A DNA stretch of 51,084 bases. Origin: JAGOSA01 sp039795715 (GTDB lineage Bacteria > Patescibacteriota > Minisyncoccia > Phycocordibacterales > UBA9973). Shown piece after piece: positions 16,171 to 23,017 of the stretch. Each line of letters begins with the position of its first letter. The first letter of the stretch is position 1. The stretch is from NCBI GenBank assembly GCA_039795715.1, contig JBDKLD010000075.1, positions 1 through 51,084 of the forward strand, written 5' to 3'. Made by a program: the position numbers and the translations under genes. The notes under the pieces are model-generated. The model did no database searches. It saw only the letters and a list, made by a program, of their open reading frames with translations, and had not been told where the DNA came from.

Positions 16171-16186
16171 ATCCTGAAGAAGCGCT

Positions 16187-16239
16187 AAAATACCCTTACT
16201 GGGCTTGAACTCGTGGGTACTTAACTCAGACAGCCCGCA
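16187..16239 (+). repeat. 53-bp direct repeat, copy A
   Basis: It matches 16829-16881 with about five mismatches. In one frame it begins with the last codons of a protein (KYPYWA, stop). TACCC can pair with the later GGGTA, and GGGCT with the later AGCCC, in interleaved order, which allows an H-type pseudoknot. The two copies flank the ADP-ribosyltransferase-like gene. Confidence 0.85.
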
Positions 16240-16290
16240 TTGTAAAAAAAGTATCGGGTGACTCGAGTACCTTAATTCTTAGGTTTAAGC

Positions 16291-16296
16291 TAAACT
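16291..16296 (+). promoter_or_regulatory. -10 box TAAACT, leaderless-type
   Basis: TAAACT ends 6 nt before the ATG at 16303 and overlaps a small inverted repeat GTTTA-AGC-TAAAC. Confidence 0.5.
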
Positions 16297-16302
16297 AGTC
16301 AG

Positions 16303-16800
16303 ATGGAACATTTGCCATCAGAGAATACAAATAAACATGAAAAATCCCCTATCAAAGATGGGGTCGATTTTGTGTTTGAAAAAAATCCAAATCTCGCTCA
16401 AATTGGTGCAAAAGACCAGTATTCAGAATATTTAGATACCATATTCCCTGATAGTGTTATGCGCATGATTCTTTATCGTGGAGATAATATAAAATTTTCT
16501 TTACCCACAGATAATAATACCGGTGTCTATTTAACAACAAACAGAACCACTGGTTCTCAATATGGAGATCGATTAACCATGGCACTTGTAGAAACAAAAA
16601 ATCCATATCACACACAAGATATGCCTGGCATGTACTGGAAAAGAATTATCAATAAATCTGACAGATTATCCACACATGATTCAATCATATTAAATGGTGG
16701 TCAAGAACTTATTATTGCACCTAAAAAAATTCATTTATTGGGATCCGATCAAGATTTGGAAAACTTTAGAAAATTTGTCGAAAATCACAAAGACTCATAG
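16303..16800 (+). CDS. ADP-ribosyltransferase-like protein
   Basis: A 165-residue protein. The order ILYRGD (R59), GVYLTTNRTTGSQYG (T78-T79), then a hydrophobic strand LTMALVETKNPY and late GGQELIIAPKKIHLLGS (Q134-E135) follows the Arg, Ser/Thr-x-Ser/Thr, Q/E-x-E layout of ART-fold enzymes, including the compact ART domains of phage and polymorphic-toxin proteins. If active it would transfer ADP-ribose from NAD to a target. There is no signal peptide and no obvious antitoxin next to it. It sits alone between two 53-bp direct repeats. The fold call is moderate and activity is not shown. Confidence 0.55.
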   Translation: MEHLPSENTNKHEKSPIKDGVDFVFEKNPNLAQIGAKDQYSEYLDTIFPDSVMRMILYRGDNIKFSLPTDNNTGVYLTTNRTTGSQYGDRLTMALVETKNPYHTQDMPGMYWKRIINKSDRLSTHDSIILNGGQELIIAPKKIHLLGSDQDLENFRKFVENHKDS

Positions 16801-16828
16801 GGCTGGTTTAGAGCTACAGAGAAGTGTT

Positions 16829-16881
16829 TAAATACCCTTACTGGGCTTGAACTCATGGGTACTTAACTCACCCAGCCCGCA
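16829..16881 (+). repeat. 53-bp direct repeat, copy B
   Basis: The counterpart of 16187-16239, including the KYPYWA-stop reading and the two interleaved complementary pairs (TACCC/GGGTA, GGGCT/AGCCC). It lies just after the ADP-ribosyltransferase-like gene and just before a tRNA-like relic. Confidence 0.85.
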
Positions 16882-16912
16882 AAAATAATGAGCGTAGCGA
16901 TTATATTTTTGC

Positions 16913-16982
16913 GCAGTGCATAGTGGTCTAGTTCCCCAGCCTTACCAATTGGGGATAGCGGGTTCGATTCCCGTCGCGTCAA
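16913..16982 (+). pseudogene. tRNA-like relic
   Basis: An intact T arm (GCGGG, TTCGATT, CCCGT) and a strong hairpin CCCCAG/TTGGGG with loop CCTTACCAA are present, but the 5' and 3' acceptor strands (GCAGTGC and CGCGTCA) do not pair. AGTGGTCTAG and the T arm are shared with the tRNA-like gene at 32,726 at identical spacing. It is probably a degenerate copy. Confidence 0.55.
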
Positions 16983-16987
16983 TAAGT

Positions 16988-17686
16988 TTATTTCTCATAA
17001 ACATTAATTTCCTGATTGATCGTAAATGTGGGAGTATTTAGCTTTGCCTGCAAGAAATCAGACATGAGTTTGATATTTTGCTCAGAATGGGCAGTATCCA
17101 TCAGATACAGGCATTGTTTCGTCAGCCCTAGGAATGTCGGACTGGTGAGTGTTGCAGTGAATGGCACGGATTTAACTTTCGTATACCCAAAAGGAAATCC
17201 CTCAATCTTTACTTCAGGATTAGCGCTTGGTAAATGACCAAGACTAAATCTCATCACCTCCCCAAGAAAGTCGTCGTTCATATCTTCAATAAGAATAATT
17301 CTTTTGGCATTCACGCGCTCGATGCTATCCTTTAACTTTTCTAGGTCGGCATCGATAAATTGATGTACATGGGACATGAACATTGTTTCTATTCGTTTCA
17401 ACTCATCAATAAGCTTTGTATCGAAAAAATCTCCGGTTATTCGAGCGTGCGCTTCAGGGACAGGAACGTCAGAAAAATCGAGCACGTCTAAATGAACAAC
17501 CTTCTTTTCAGGGATTACCGCCGAAAGAATATCAGCGGTACCCCCACCAACATCAAGGATCGGCTCATCAAAATATTCAAGAAATTCTTTTTTGAGCAGA
17601 TCAATAATAATGGGATTTTCATCACAGTATGTTTCCTTAAAATCTTTTACATCATCGGACGATATGGCTATGGTATCTTTGTTCAT
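16988..17686 (-). CDS. Class I SAM-dependent methyltransferase-like protein
   Basis: A 232-residue protein. Motif I is EPILDVGGGTADILSAV (about 41-57), followed by VVHLDVLDF, the acidic residue that would hold the SAM ribose, and a post-motif strand RIILIEDM. The C-terminal half differs from standard small-molecule methyltransferases. It begins 6 bases after the stop of the XRE/GTP cyclohydrolase II fusion, so they form an operon. It probably methylates the product of that enzyme or a related metabolite; the substrate is inferred only from context. Confidence 0.72.
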   Translation of the reverse strand: MNKDTIAISSDDVKDFKETYCDENPIIIDLLKKEFLEYFDEPILDVGGGTADILSAVIPEKKVVHLDVLDFSDVPVPEAHARITGDFFDTKLIDELKRIETMFMSHVHQFIDADLEKLKDSIERVNAKRIILIEDMNDDFLGEVMRFSLGHLPSANPEVKIEGFPFGYTKVKSVPFTATLTSPTFLGLTKQCLYLMDTAHSEQNIKLMSDFLQAKLNTPTFTINQEINVYEK

Positions 17687-17692
17687 ATTTTT

Positions 17693-19204
17693 TTATTTAT
17701 GGCTAATAAGCTCACTTAAGTATGATTTAACTTTTTTCATATCAATCGATTCACCGGATTTCAACTTTGATTCAGCATCAATCGAAAAATTAATTTTATA
17801 GTGTTCTTTCATTTCAAAATATGAAGAAAGCAGGCCGGGACCAAATCCCCCACAGAGCGCGATGTCATTAATACCTTTTTCTAAAAGTGTATCGATCTTT
17901 TTCTCTATATTGGTCTTTGCATCCTGTTTGCCAGCACCTCGGCTGTTGTCAATCATCAAAAACGTCTTATGTTTCAAGACTTCCTCGACAAATTCCGGAT
18001 CATCCACCAAATGGAATTCCTCGTCCGAGAGAGGAATATCAACCAAGAAAAACTTATTGGCATACTTGAGTACTTTCAAGTGGTCGCTAGTTAAATCATT
18101 TAGTCGAATATATTTAACATATGGTAACTTTTCTCTAATGAGCGCAACGTCTTTGAGAGGGTCGGTTGAAAATTTGAATGTAAAATGGAGAATTGGCACG
18201 AACCCTTCGAAATATTCGGAAGCTTTGCAGATTGCTTCAATTTTCTTCAATTCATGCGGATCGTTGAGAATGTGCGAATCGGCATACACACCGAGGCAAA
18301 TTTTGAGCAATGGATCTTTCTTTAAGCCCGCCATGAAATTGCCGATTTCAGTGACCTGCTCCGGTGACTCAACATAGGTGAATTGATAAAAGTAATTGCT
18401 CTCATCTTTTCCAAAAAAGTGCTTGAATTTTTGTCGCTTTGTTTCGAAGTAACGTCGATTGTAACTGTTACTTTCAATGACCAAAGGAATGCGGTCAGTA
18501 ATGGTAATGCCTAATCTCGCAATTTCAGAAACCTTTGAAGGATTGTTTGTAATCAACTTTATTTCTTTGACGTTCAAGTAATCAAGAACTTTTTTTACCC
18601 AAGAATATTCTCGGTAGTCTGGTTTGTGACCTAAAAGAATATTGGCTTCATGAGTATCATATCCTTTATCCTGCAGGATGTAAGCTTTAATCTTTTCATG
18701 TAAACCAATACCGCGCCCTTCTTGGCGAAGATAGATAAAGACTCCATTGCCACTTTCTGAGATCATAGAGAGTGACCGGTCTTTTTGTTCTTCGCAGTCA
18801 CATCGATAACTATGGAATGTATCCCCTGTCAGACACTCGCTATGGACTCGTACGAGAACTGGTTTACTGGTATCGAGGTTTGGTGTTTGTAAAAAAATAA
18901 TCTCTTCACCTTTTTTCTGATTCCAAACATTGAAATAAAATGTGCCCTGCTTTGTAGGAAGAAGGGTGCCGACAATATCGTTTTCTGGTATATCCCTTGT
19001 TTCTACTTTGCCTGTGCGTATTGCATCAACAGGAACGTTATAGAGATCAGACAATAATTTTGCCTGACTAAGAGTGACCTCTTTCTTTCCGTTCTCAATC
19101 AGGGTTAACGTAGGGCGAGAAATACCCAGCCGTTTTGCTATCTCATTTTGAGATAAATCCGCTGCTTTTCGGAGGCGGGTAAGCAATTTAGGACTATTTT
19201 TCAT
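17693..19204 (-). CDS. XRE HTH - GTP cyclohydrolase II - phosphoribosylanthranilate-isomerase-like fusion
   Basis: A 503-residue three-domain protein. Residues 5-60 are an XRE-type helix-turn-helix (LSQNEIAKRLGISRPTLTLIENGKK). Residues about 76-260 are GTP cyclohydrolase II, with zinc Cys C124, C135 and C137 in the ECLTGDTF...RCDCEEQ block and QEGRGIGL at 161-168. Residues about 298-500 resemble TrpF: LKIC (C303) and MIDN (D419) align with its catalytic Cys and Asp, CGGFGPG (451-457) with the phosphate loop. Cyclohydrolase II makes a ribosylamino-pyrimidine phosphate, chemically the kind of N-riboside that TrpF-type Amadori isomerases handle, so the fusion may do two consecutive steps. The HTH could bind the palindrome upstream of its own promoter. 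No other riboflavin gene is present. Confidence 0.85.
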   Translation of the reverse strand: MKNSPKLLTRLRKAADLSQNEIAKRLGISRPTLTLIENGKKEVTLSQAKLLSDLYNVPVDAIRTGKVETRDIPENDIVGTLLPTKQGTFYFNVWNQKKGEEIIFLQTPNLDTSKPVLVRVHSECLTGDTFHSYRCDCEEQKDRSLSMISESGNGVFIYLRQEGRGIGLHEKIKAYILQDKGYDTHEANILLGHKPDYREYSWVKKVLDYLNVKEIKLITNNPSKVSEIARLGITITDRIPLVIESNSYNRRYFETKRQKFKHFFGKDESNYFYQFTYVESPEQVTEIGNFMAGLKKDPLLKICLGVYADSHILNDPHELKKIEAICKASEYFEGFVPILHFTFKFSTDPLKDVALIREKLPYVKYIRLNDLTSDHLKVLKYANKFFLVDIPLSDEEFHLVDDPEFVEEVLKHKTFLMIDNSRGAGKQDAKTNIEKKIDTLLEKGINDIALCGGFGPGLLSSYFEMKEHYKINFSIDAESKLKSGESIDMKKVKSYLSELISHK

Positions 19205-19213
19205 AATGAGAGT

Positions 19214-19242
19214 ATCTTACTATATGTAAAGATAATTGTCAA
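19214..19242 (-). promoter_or_regulatory. Promoter of the XRE-cyclohydrolase operon
   Basis: On the minus strand TTGACA (19237-19242), a 17-nt spacer and TAAGAT (19214-19219), a near-consensus sigma-70-type promoter. Only 9 nt separate the -10 box from the ATG, so the mRNA is nearly leaderless. Confidence 0.75.
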
Positions 19243-19248
19243 TAATTT

Positions 19249-19265
19249 TGTAATAAAATATTACA
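19249..19265. promoter_or_regulatory. Palindromic operator candidate
   Basis: TGTAATA and TATTACA around AAA, a perfect 7+3+7 inverted repeat 6 bp upstream of the -35 box. It is a plausible site for the fusion's own XRE domain. Confidence 0.55.
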
Positions 19266-19438
19266 TTTTAACCTTACGGTGTTGCTGTAGGGCAAAAAAG
19301 TGTCTCATTTGTCTCTTTAGGCAAAAACCGAATAGAGACTCACCGACCTCAGCTCGGCATCCAGAAAAATGCTATACTTAGCATGGAGTATTCAATGGTC
19401 GATTTTAATAATTACCATACTATTTTACTTTACACTTT

Positions 19439-19591
19439 ATGCTTAGAACTATAGCAATAATCTTACTTGTCCTTTGGCTCCTTGGTTTTCTCGGTTTTCA
19501 CGTTCTTGGAAGCTTCATTCACATTCTCCTCGTGGTCGCGATTATATTCTTCTTGATTCACATCATTCGGGGCGAAAATCCACTGAAGTAA
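19439..19591 (+). CDS. Small hydrophobic protein, lmo0937-type
   Basis: A 50-residue protein (MLRTIAIILLVLWLLGF...) with two membrane helices, about 4-20 and 24-42, and a short polar tail RGENPLK. The pattern LLVLWLLGFLG...GSFIHILLVVAII matches the lmo0937-type small membrane proteins found across bacteria. Function unknown. Confidence 0.7.
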   Translation: MLRTIAIILLVLWLLGFLGFHVLGSFIHILLVVAIIFFLIHIIRGENPLK

Positions 19592-19654
19592 TGGTTTAGG
19601 GAAAATTTAAAATATTTTTGGTTTTTCTTCATCAAGATTGTGTAGTCTTTTTGT

Positions 19655-20242
19655 ATGGAAAACATATCGCCAGATGAAAAGCTTTTGCCAATCGAAATCA
19701 TAAAAGATAAGATTTTCTATATTCGAGGTAAAAAAGTCATGCTCGATAAAGACTTGGCTCTACTGTATGGCGTACCGACCAAGCGTCTCAACGAAGCAGT
19801 AAAGAGGAATATTGGCAGATTCCCACTAGATTTCATGTTTCAGCTAGATAAAAAGGAAGCTGGACTATTTTCAAGGTCACAAATTGTGACCTTGAAACCT
19901 GGAAATACAGACAGAGGTAATGGTAATCCTTCTCTAAGGTCGCAAATTGCGACCTTAGAGACCGGCAGGGGTAAGTATGCAAAATACTTGCCAATGGTTT
20001 TCACTGAACAAGGCATTGCTATGCTCTCCTCTGTCCTCAATAGCGACAAGGCAATTCAGATAAATATTCAAATTATCAGAATTTTCATCAAACTCAGGGA
20101 GATGATCGATGCCTACCAAGACCTTCGTGAAAAAGTCGAGGAAATGGAGCAGAATAATGAGACCAATTTTAGAGAAATATTCAGAGTAATCAAACTCCTC
20201 ATAGTCAAAGAAAATAGGCCCAAAAGGGAGATTGGTTTCTAA
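19655..20242 (+). CDS. ORF6N-domain protein (phage antirepressor-like)
   Basis: A 195-residue protein with an ORF6N domain at about 12-135: FYIRGKKVMLDKDLALLYGVPTKRLNEAVKRN, then FPLDFMFQL and YLPMVFTEQGIAMLSSVL. A coiled coil follows (about 145-180). ORF6N/KilA-N proteins are DNA-binding phage-type regulators that also occur on chromosomes. Its gene contains two in-frame palindromes, encoding SRSQIVTL and LRSQIATLE, and a third overlaps its stop codon. Nothing else phage-like is adjacent, so this is probably a stand-alone copy. Confidence 0.85.
   Translation: MENISPDEKLLPIEIIKDKIFYIRGKKVMLDKDLALLYGVPTKRLNEAVKRNIGRFPLDFMFQLDKKEAGLFSRSQIVTLKPGNTDRGNGNPSLRSQIATLETGRGKYAKYLPMVFTEQGIAMLSSVLNSDKAIQINIQIIRIFIKLREMIDAYQDLREKVEEMEQNNETNFREIFRVIKLLIVKENRPKREIGF
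19871..19895. repeat. ORF6N palindrome, copy 1
   Basis: Arms TCAAGGTCACA and TGTGACCTTGA around AAT. It is in frame within the ORF6N gene. Confidence 0.85.
19931..19961. repeat. ORF6N palindrome, copy 2
   Basis: Arms TCTCTAAGGTCGCA and TGCGACCTTAGAGA around AAT. Compared with copies 1 and 3 both arms carry the matching A/T to G/C change, so pairing is kept. Confidence 0.85.
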
Positions 20243-20264
20243 GGTCACAATTTGTGACCTTAGA
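20238..20264. repeat. ORF6N palindrome, copy 3 across the stop codon
   Basis: Arms TCTAAGGTCACA and TGTGACCTTAGA around ATT. The TAA of the ORF6N gene lies in the left arm. Confidence 0.85.
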
Positions 20265-20303
20265 GCTATGGCCAGGGCTTTTCAGTGACAATCAGGATTT
20301 TGC

Positions 20304-20309
20304 TACAAT
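20304..20309 (+). promoter_or_regulatory. -10 box TACAAT of the AlkD-like gene, leaderless-type
   Basis: TACAAT with a 7-nt gap to the ATG at 20317. Confidence 0.5.
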
Positions 20310-20316
20310 ACAATGC

Positions 20317-21090
20317 ATGTCCTCCCTCCTCACCTCCCTCAAAAAAGAGCTCCGTGCGCTCGGCACACCGGAACGAGCACGGCTTTGCGCTTGGTTTTTT
20401 AAAACTGCGCCCGGACAATACGGCGAAGGTGACATTTTCATCGGCATAACTGTTCCCGCACAAAGAGCAACCGCAAAAAAGTATGGCAACCTTTCCCTCT
20501 CTGACATAGAAAAACTTCTTCAATCACAAGAACATGAATTCCGCCTCACAGCACTCATCCTTTTGGTCGCCAAATATAAGCAAGCTGAGCGCTCCAACTC
20601 GAAAAAATCCCAGAAACAAATTTTCTCCCTATACCTCAAAAACACAAAATCGGTGAACAATTGGGACCTCGTTGATTCAAGCGCAAGCTACATCGTCGGA
20701 ACATACCTAGCCACATGCCCAGCAACCGAAAGAATGCGCACTCTCATGCGCCTGGCCAAATCAAAACTCCTTTGGGATAGACGAATAGCGATGATCTCCA
20801 CGCTCGCCTTCATCAGCAAAGGACACCACGCAGAAGCCATCGCCATTGCAACCATTCTCGTCGACGATAAGCACGAACTAATACAGAAAGCCGTTGGTTG
20901 GATGCTTCGAGAGATAGGCAAGAGAGCTTCACTAGAGGCCGAGCTCTCTTTTTTGCATAAATACGGTGCAACTATGCCTCGAACCACCCTCCGATATGCT
21001 ATAGAAAAATTCCCAAAACACGAGCGTCAGATGTATTTGGCGCTTCGGCACACGCTTTCTCGCACCACATCGAAAAAGAGCCCCAAATAG
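20317..21090 (+). CDS. AlkD-like DNA alkylation repair protein (HEAT-like repeats)
   Basis: A 257-residue protein from the ATG at 20317, which has a TACAAT box 7 nt before it. Paired helices throughout give the HEAT-like superhelix of AlkC/AlkD glycosylases, which remove alkylated purines without base flipping. The active-site segment VNNWDLVD (W116, D117, D120) and the later LLWDRRIAM (R155/R156) match the conserved Trp, Asp and Arg of AlkD. Length is normal for the family. Confidence 0.88.
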   Translation: MSSLLTSLKKELRALGTPERARLCAWFFKTAPGQYGEGDIFIGITVPAQRATAKKYGNLSLSDIEKLLQSQEHEFRLTALILLVAKYKQAERSNSKKSQKQIFSLYLKNTKSVNNWDLVDSSASYIVGTYLATCPATERMRTLMRLAKSKLLWDRRIAMISTLAFISKGHHAEAIAIATILVDDKHELIQKAVGWMLREIGKRASLEAELSFLHKYGATMPRTTLRYAIEKFPKHERQMYLALRHTLSRTTSKKSPK

Positions 21091-21190
21091 CGTCATTCCT
21101 CTCTCCCCCTAGAGACCCCCTTGCCAAATCCTAAAACATGCTACTATATGGGGAGTCTATTAATAGGTAATAAGCAAACGCAATTAATAT

Positions 21191-21448
21191 ATGGCACCAA
21201 AAGCAAATTCCGCATTTATGAAGCCAATGAACCTTAGCGAAGAACTCGCTGAAGTCTGTGGCAAGAAGGTCATGCCTCGCTCAGAAGTCGTCAAAGCTCT
21301 CTGGGTCTACATCAAGAAGCACAATCTTCAGGATCCAAAGAACAAGCGTAACATCATTGCAGATGATAAACTCAAGCCAGTCTTCGGTGGTAAGGCAGTG
21401 GTCAACATGTTTGAAATGACCAAGCTTGTTTCAAAACACCTTTCGTAA
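21191..21448 (+). CDS. SWIB/MDM2-domain protein
   Basis: An 85-residue protein that is one SWIB domain: MNLSEELAEVCG, RSEVVKALWVYIKKHNLQDPKNKRNI and LKPVFGGKAVVNMFEMTKLVSKHL. Bacterial copies occur in chlamydiae and many CPR genomes, where they may bind DNA or chromatin-like proteins; the role is not known. A clear terminator follows at 21469. Confidence 0.93.
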   Translation: MAPKANSAFMKPMNLSEELAEVCGKKVMPRSEVVKALWVYIKKHNLQDPKNKRNIIADDKLKPVFGGKAVVNMFEMTKLVSKHLS

Positions 21449-21468
21449 TTGTTTCAATTGCAATCTCT

Positions 21469-21503
21469 CAAAAGCACTCCCGACTCGGAGTGCTTTTGTT
21501 TTG
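21469..21503 (+). terminator. Rho-independent terminator after the SWIB gene
   Basis: AAAAGCACTC pairs with GAGTGCTTTT around an 8-nt loop, followed by GTTTT. Confidence 0.88.
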
Positions 21504-21540
21504 CACGGCTGATTTTAAAAAAGTGTAGTAAACTATTCTT

Positions 21541-21999
21541 ATGCAAGAATTTGATTGGAAGATCCCCGCCAACCACAAAAACCGTACTGTTGATTGGTAT
21601 TGGGCAATTGGACTCATTACGATCGTCGGCGCGACGACGGCATTTATTGTCGGCAATGCCCTCTTCGGTATTTTTATTTTACTTGGCGGCGGACTGCTCT
21701 TCTACACCAACCTGCACCACGGTGATGACACTGATGTGCACATTAACGAAAAGGAAATCGTGGTCAATGGTCTCCGCTACCGAACTAAAAAAATGCATAG
21801 CTTTGCTATTACCAAAAGCGGGGCCGAAGATGACATTCTCATTGTTCGCACCGATAGATTTTTTATGCCCATGCTCATCCTCCACATCTCAGATGATATT
21901 TCACTCAGTGATCTAGAGGAAACACTTTCTGTGCGAATAAAAAAAGAAGACCTGCGCGAGCCACCTGCCAATGCTGTGGCGGAGAAGCTGGGGTTCTAA
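21541..21999 (+). CDS. Two-TM membrane protein, function unknown
   Basis: A 152-residue protein with two close membrane helices (about 20-38 and 41-56) and a cytoplasmic beta-rich domain afterwards (VHINEKEIVVNGLRYRTKKMHSF..., then LILHISDDISLSDLEETL). This layout recalls bacterial PH-like membrane proteins. It looks conserved in CPR genomes but has no assigned role. The ATG at 21541 follows a TAAACT box by 7-8 nt. Confidence 0.7.
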   Translation: MQEFDWKIPANHKNRTVDWYWAIGLITIVGATTAFIVGNALFGIFILLGGGLLFYTNLHHGDDTDVHINEKEIVVNGLRYRTKKMHSFAITKSGAEDDILIVRTDRFFMPMLILHISDDISLSDLEETLSVRIKKEDLREPPANAVAEKLGF

Positions 22000-22099
22000 T
22001 ACTCAGAGCTTGGCTTTGCGTGGCGACGAAATCGTATTTTGAGATTCCAGCCTTTTGTCGTATAGTATCTCCGCGCCAAACAAGAATGGCTGGCGCAAT

Positions 22100-22171
22100 G
22101 GCCCCGTCGTTCAATGGATAGGACAAGAGTTTGCGGAATTCTAGATGAAGGTTCGATTCCTTCCGGGGTCA
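22100..22171 (+). tRNA. tRNA-Arg (GCG)
   Basis: Acceptor GGCCCCG/CGGGGTC with one G-U pair, anticodon loop TTGCGGA (anticodon GCG), T arm GAAGG/CCTTC with TTCGATT, discriminator A, no encoded CCA. Confidence 0.92.
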
Positions 22172-22181
22172 CAGATTTTAA

Positions 22182-22210
22182 TAAAAATACCTTTAAGAAG
22201 GTATTTTTAT
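22182..22210. terminator. Bidirectional terminator between tRNA-Arg and folD
   Basis: AAAAATACCTT pairs with AAGGTATTTTT around TAAG. It serves tRNA-Arg on the plus strand and folD on the minus strand; the folD stop lies at its edge. Confidence 0.85.
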
Positions 22211-23013
22211 TTCCCCCATAACACATTCCAAAAAAGACTGGCCACTGTTATTGGTCCGACACCGCCCGGGACTGGTGTCATTAATGAAGCTTTTTCAACG
22301 CACGCCGGATGAATATCTCCAGCCAGCTTCCCGCTTTGTTCACTCGTACCAGCATCAATCAGGATAACGTCTTTTTTAATCACGTTTGGCGTAATGAAAT
22401 GAGGTTCTCCAACGCCGGTAATAATAATGTCGGCATTTTGTATCTCTGCCAGACGTTCGACTATGGACGTGCTTCTCCTTATTTGAATATAGGGAATTTT
22501 TTCTTTGGCTAACATTGCCGCGACCGGTGCGCCAACGAGCCTTCCGTTACCCACAACAAGAATTCTTTTGTTTTCTAAATTGACATTGTTAAGCTTAATA
22601 ATTTCCCAAACTGCCTTTGCTACAGGAGGTACTCGGTCGCCTTCACCCATTCGATATGTATCCATGGCAGCTGCACTCAAGAGATCAATATCTTTATCTA
22701 AAGGAATAGCAGAAATAATTTGCTCCGTATCAAGACCAAGAGGCAACGGCAACTGCACGACGATACCATCATAGGTATCATCCAGGTTGTTTATAAAGAT
22801 TACTGCATCTTCCGTGGTGCGGACTTCTTTCTTAAACCTTGTCGTTGAAATACCGACACGCTCAGCAAAGCGTTCTTTCATTTTCACAAACTGCTCACTG
22901 GCAGTATTATCACTGAATAGAATGAAGGCTACTTTTTTCATGGGCAAATTTTTAAGCTTCAACTTGAGCTCGTTCTCCATTTCATTCGCAATTTTATTGC
23001 CATCAATAATCAT
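22207..23013 (-). CDS. folD: FolD: methylenetetrahydrofolate dehydrogenase/cyclohydrolase
   Basis: A 268-residue FolD, which interconverts 5,10-methylene-THF and 10-formyl-THF. Visible signatures are SEQFVKMKERFAERVGI with the catalytic Lys, GIVVQLPLP, the Rossmann region RILVVGNGRLVGAPVAAML, and TPVPGGVGPITVASLFWNVL. The usual KDVDGFH and PCTPxG motifs are replaced by KDIDLLSAAAM and VPPVAKAV, so it is a divergent form. It is the last gene of the four-gene operon with the thymidylate-synthase homologue; supplying methylene-THF to that enzyme is the natural reading of the context. Confidence 0.9.
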   Translation of the reverse strand: MIIDGNKIANEMENELKLKLKNLPMKKVAFILFSDNTASEQFVKMKERFAERVGISTTRFKKEVRTTEDAVIFINNLDDTYDGIVVQLPLPLGLDTEQIISAIPLDKDIDLLSAAAMDTYRMGEGDRVPPVAKAVWEIIKLNNVNLENKRILVVGNGRLVGAPVAAMLAKEKIPYIQIRRSTSIVERLAEIQNADIIITGVGEPHFITPNVIKKDVILIDAGTSEQSGKLAGDIHPACVEKASLMTPVPGGVGPITVASLFWNVLWGK

Positions 23014-23017
23014 ATTA

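Noticed and set aside
17693..19204. Ordinary riboflavin biosynthesis gene ribA.
   Set aside because: There is an HTH before and a TrpF-like domain after the cyclohydrolase, and no ribB, ribD, ribE or ribH in the neighbourhood.
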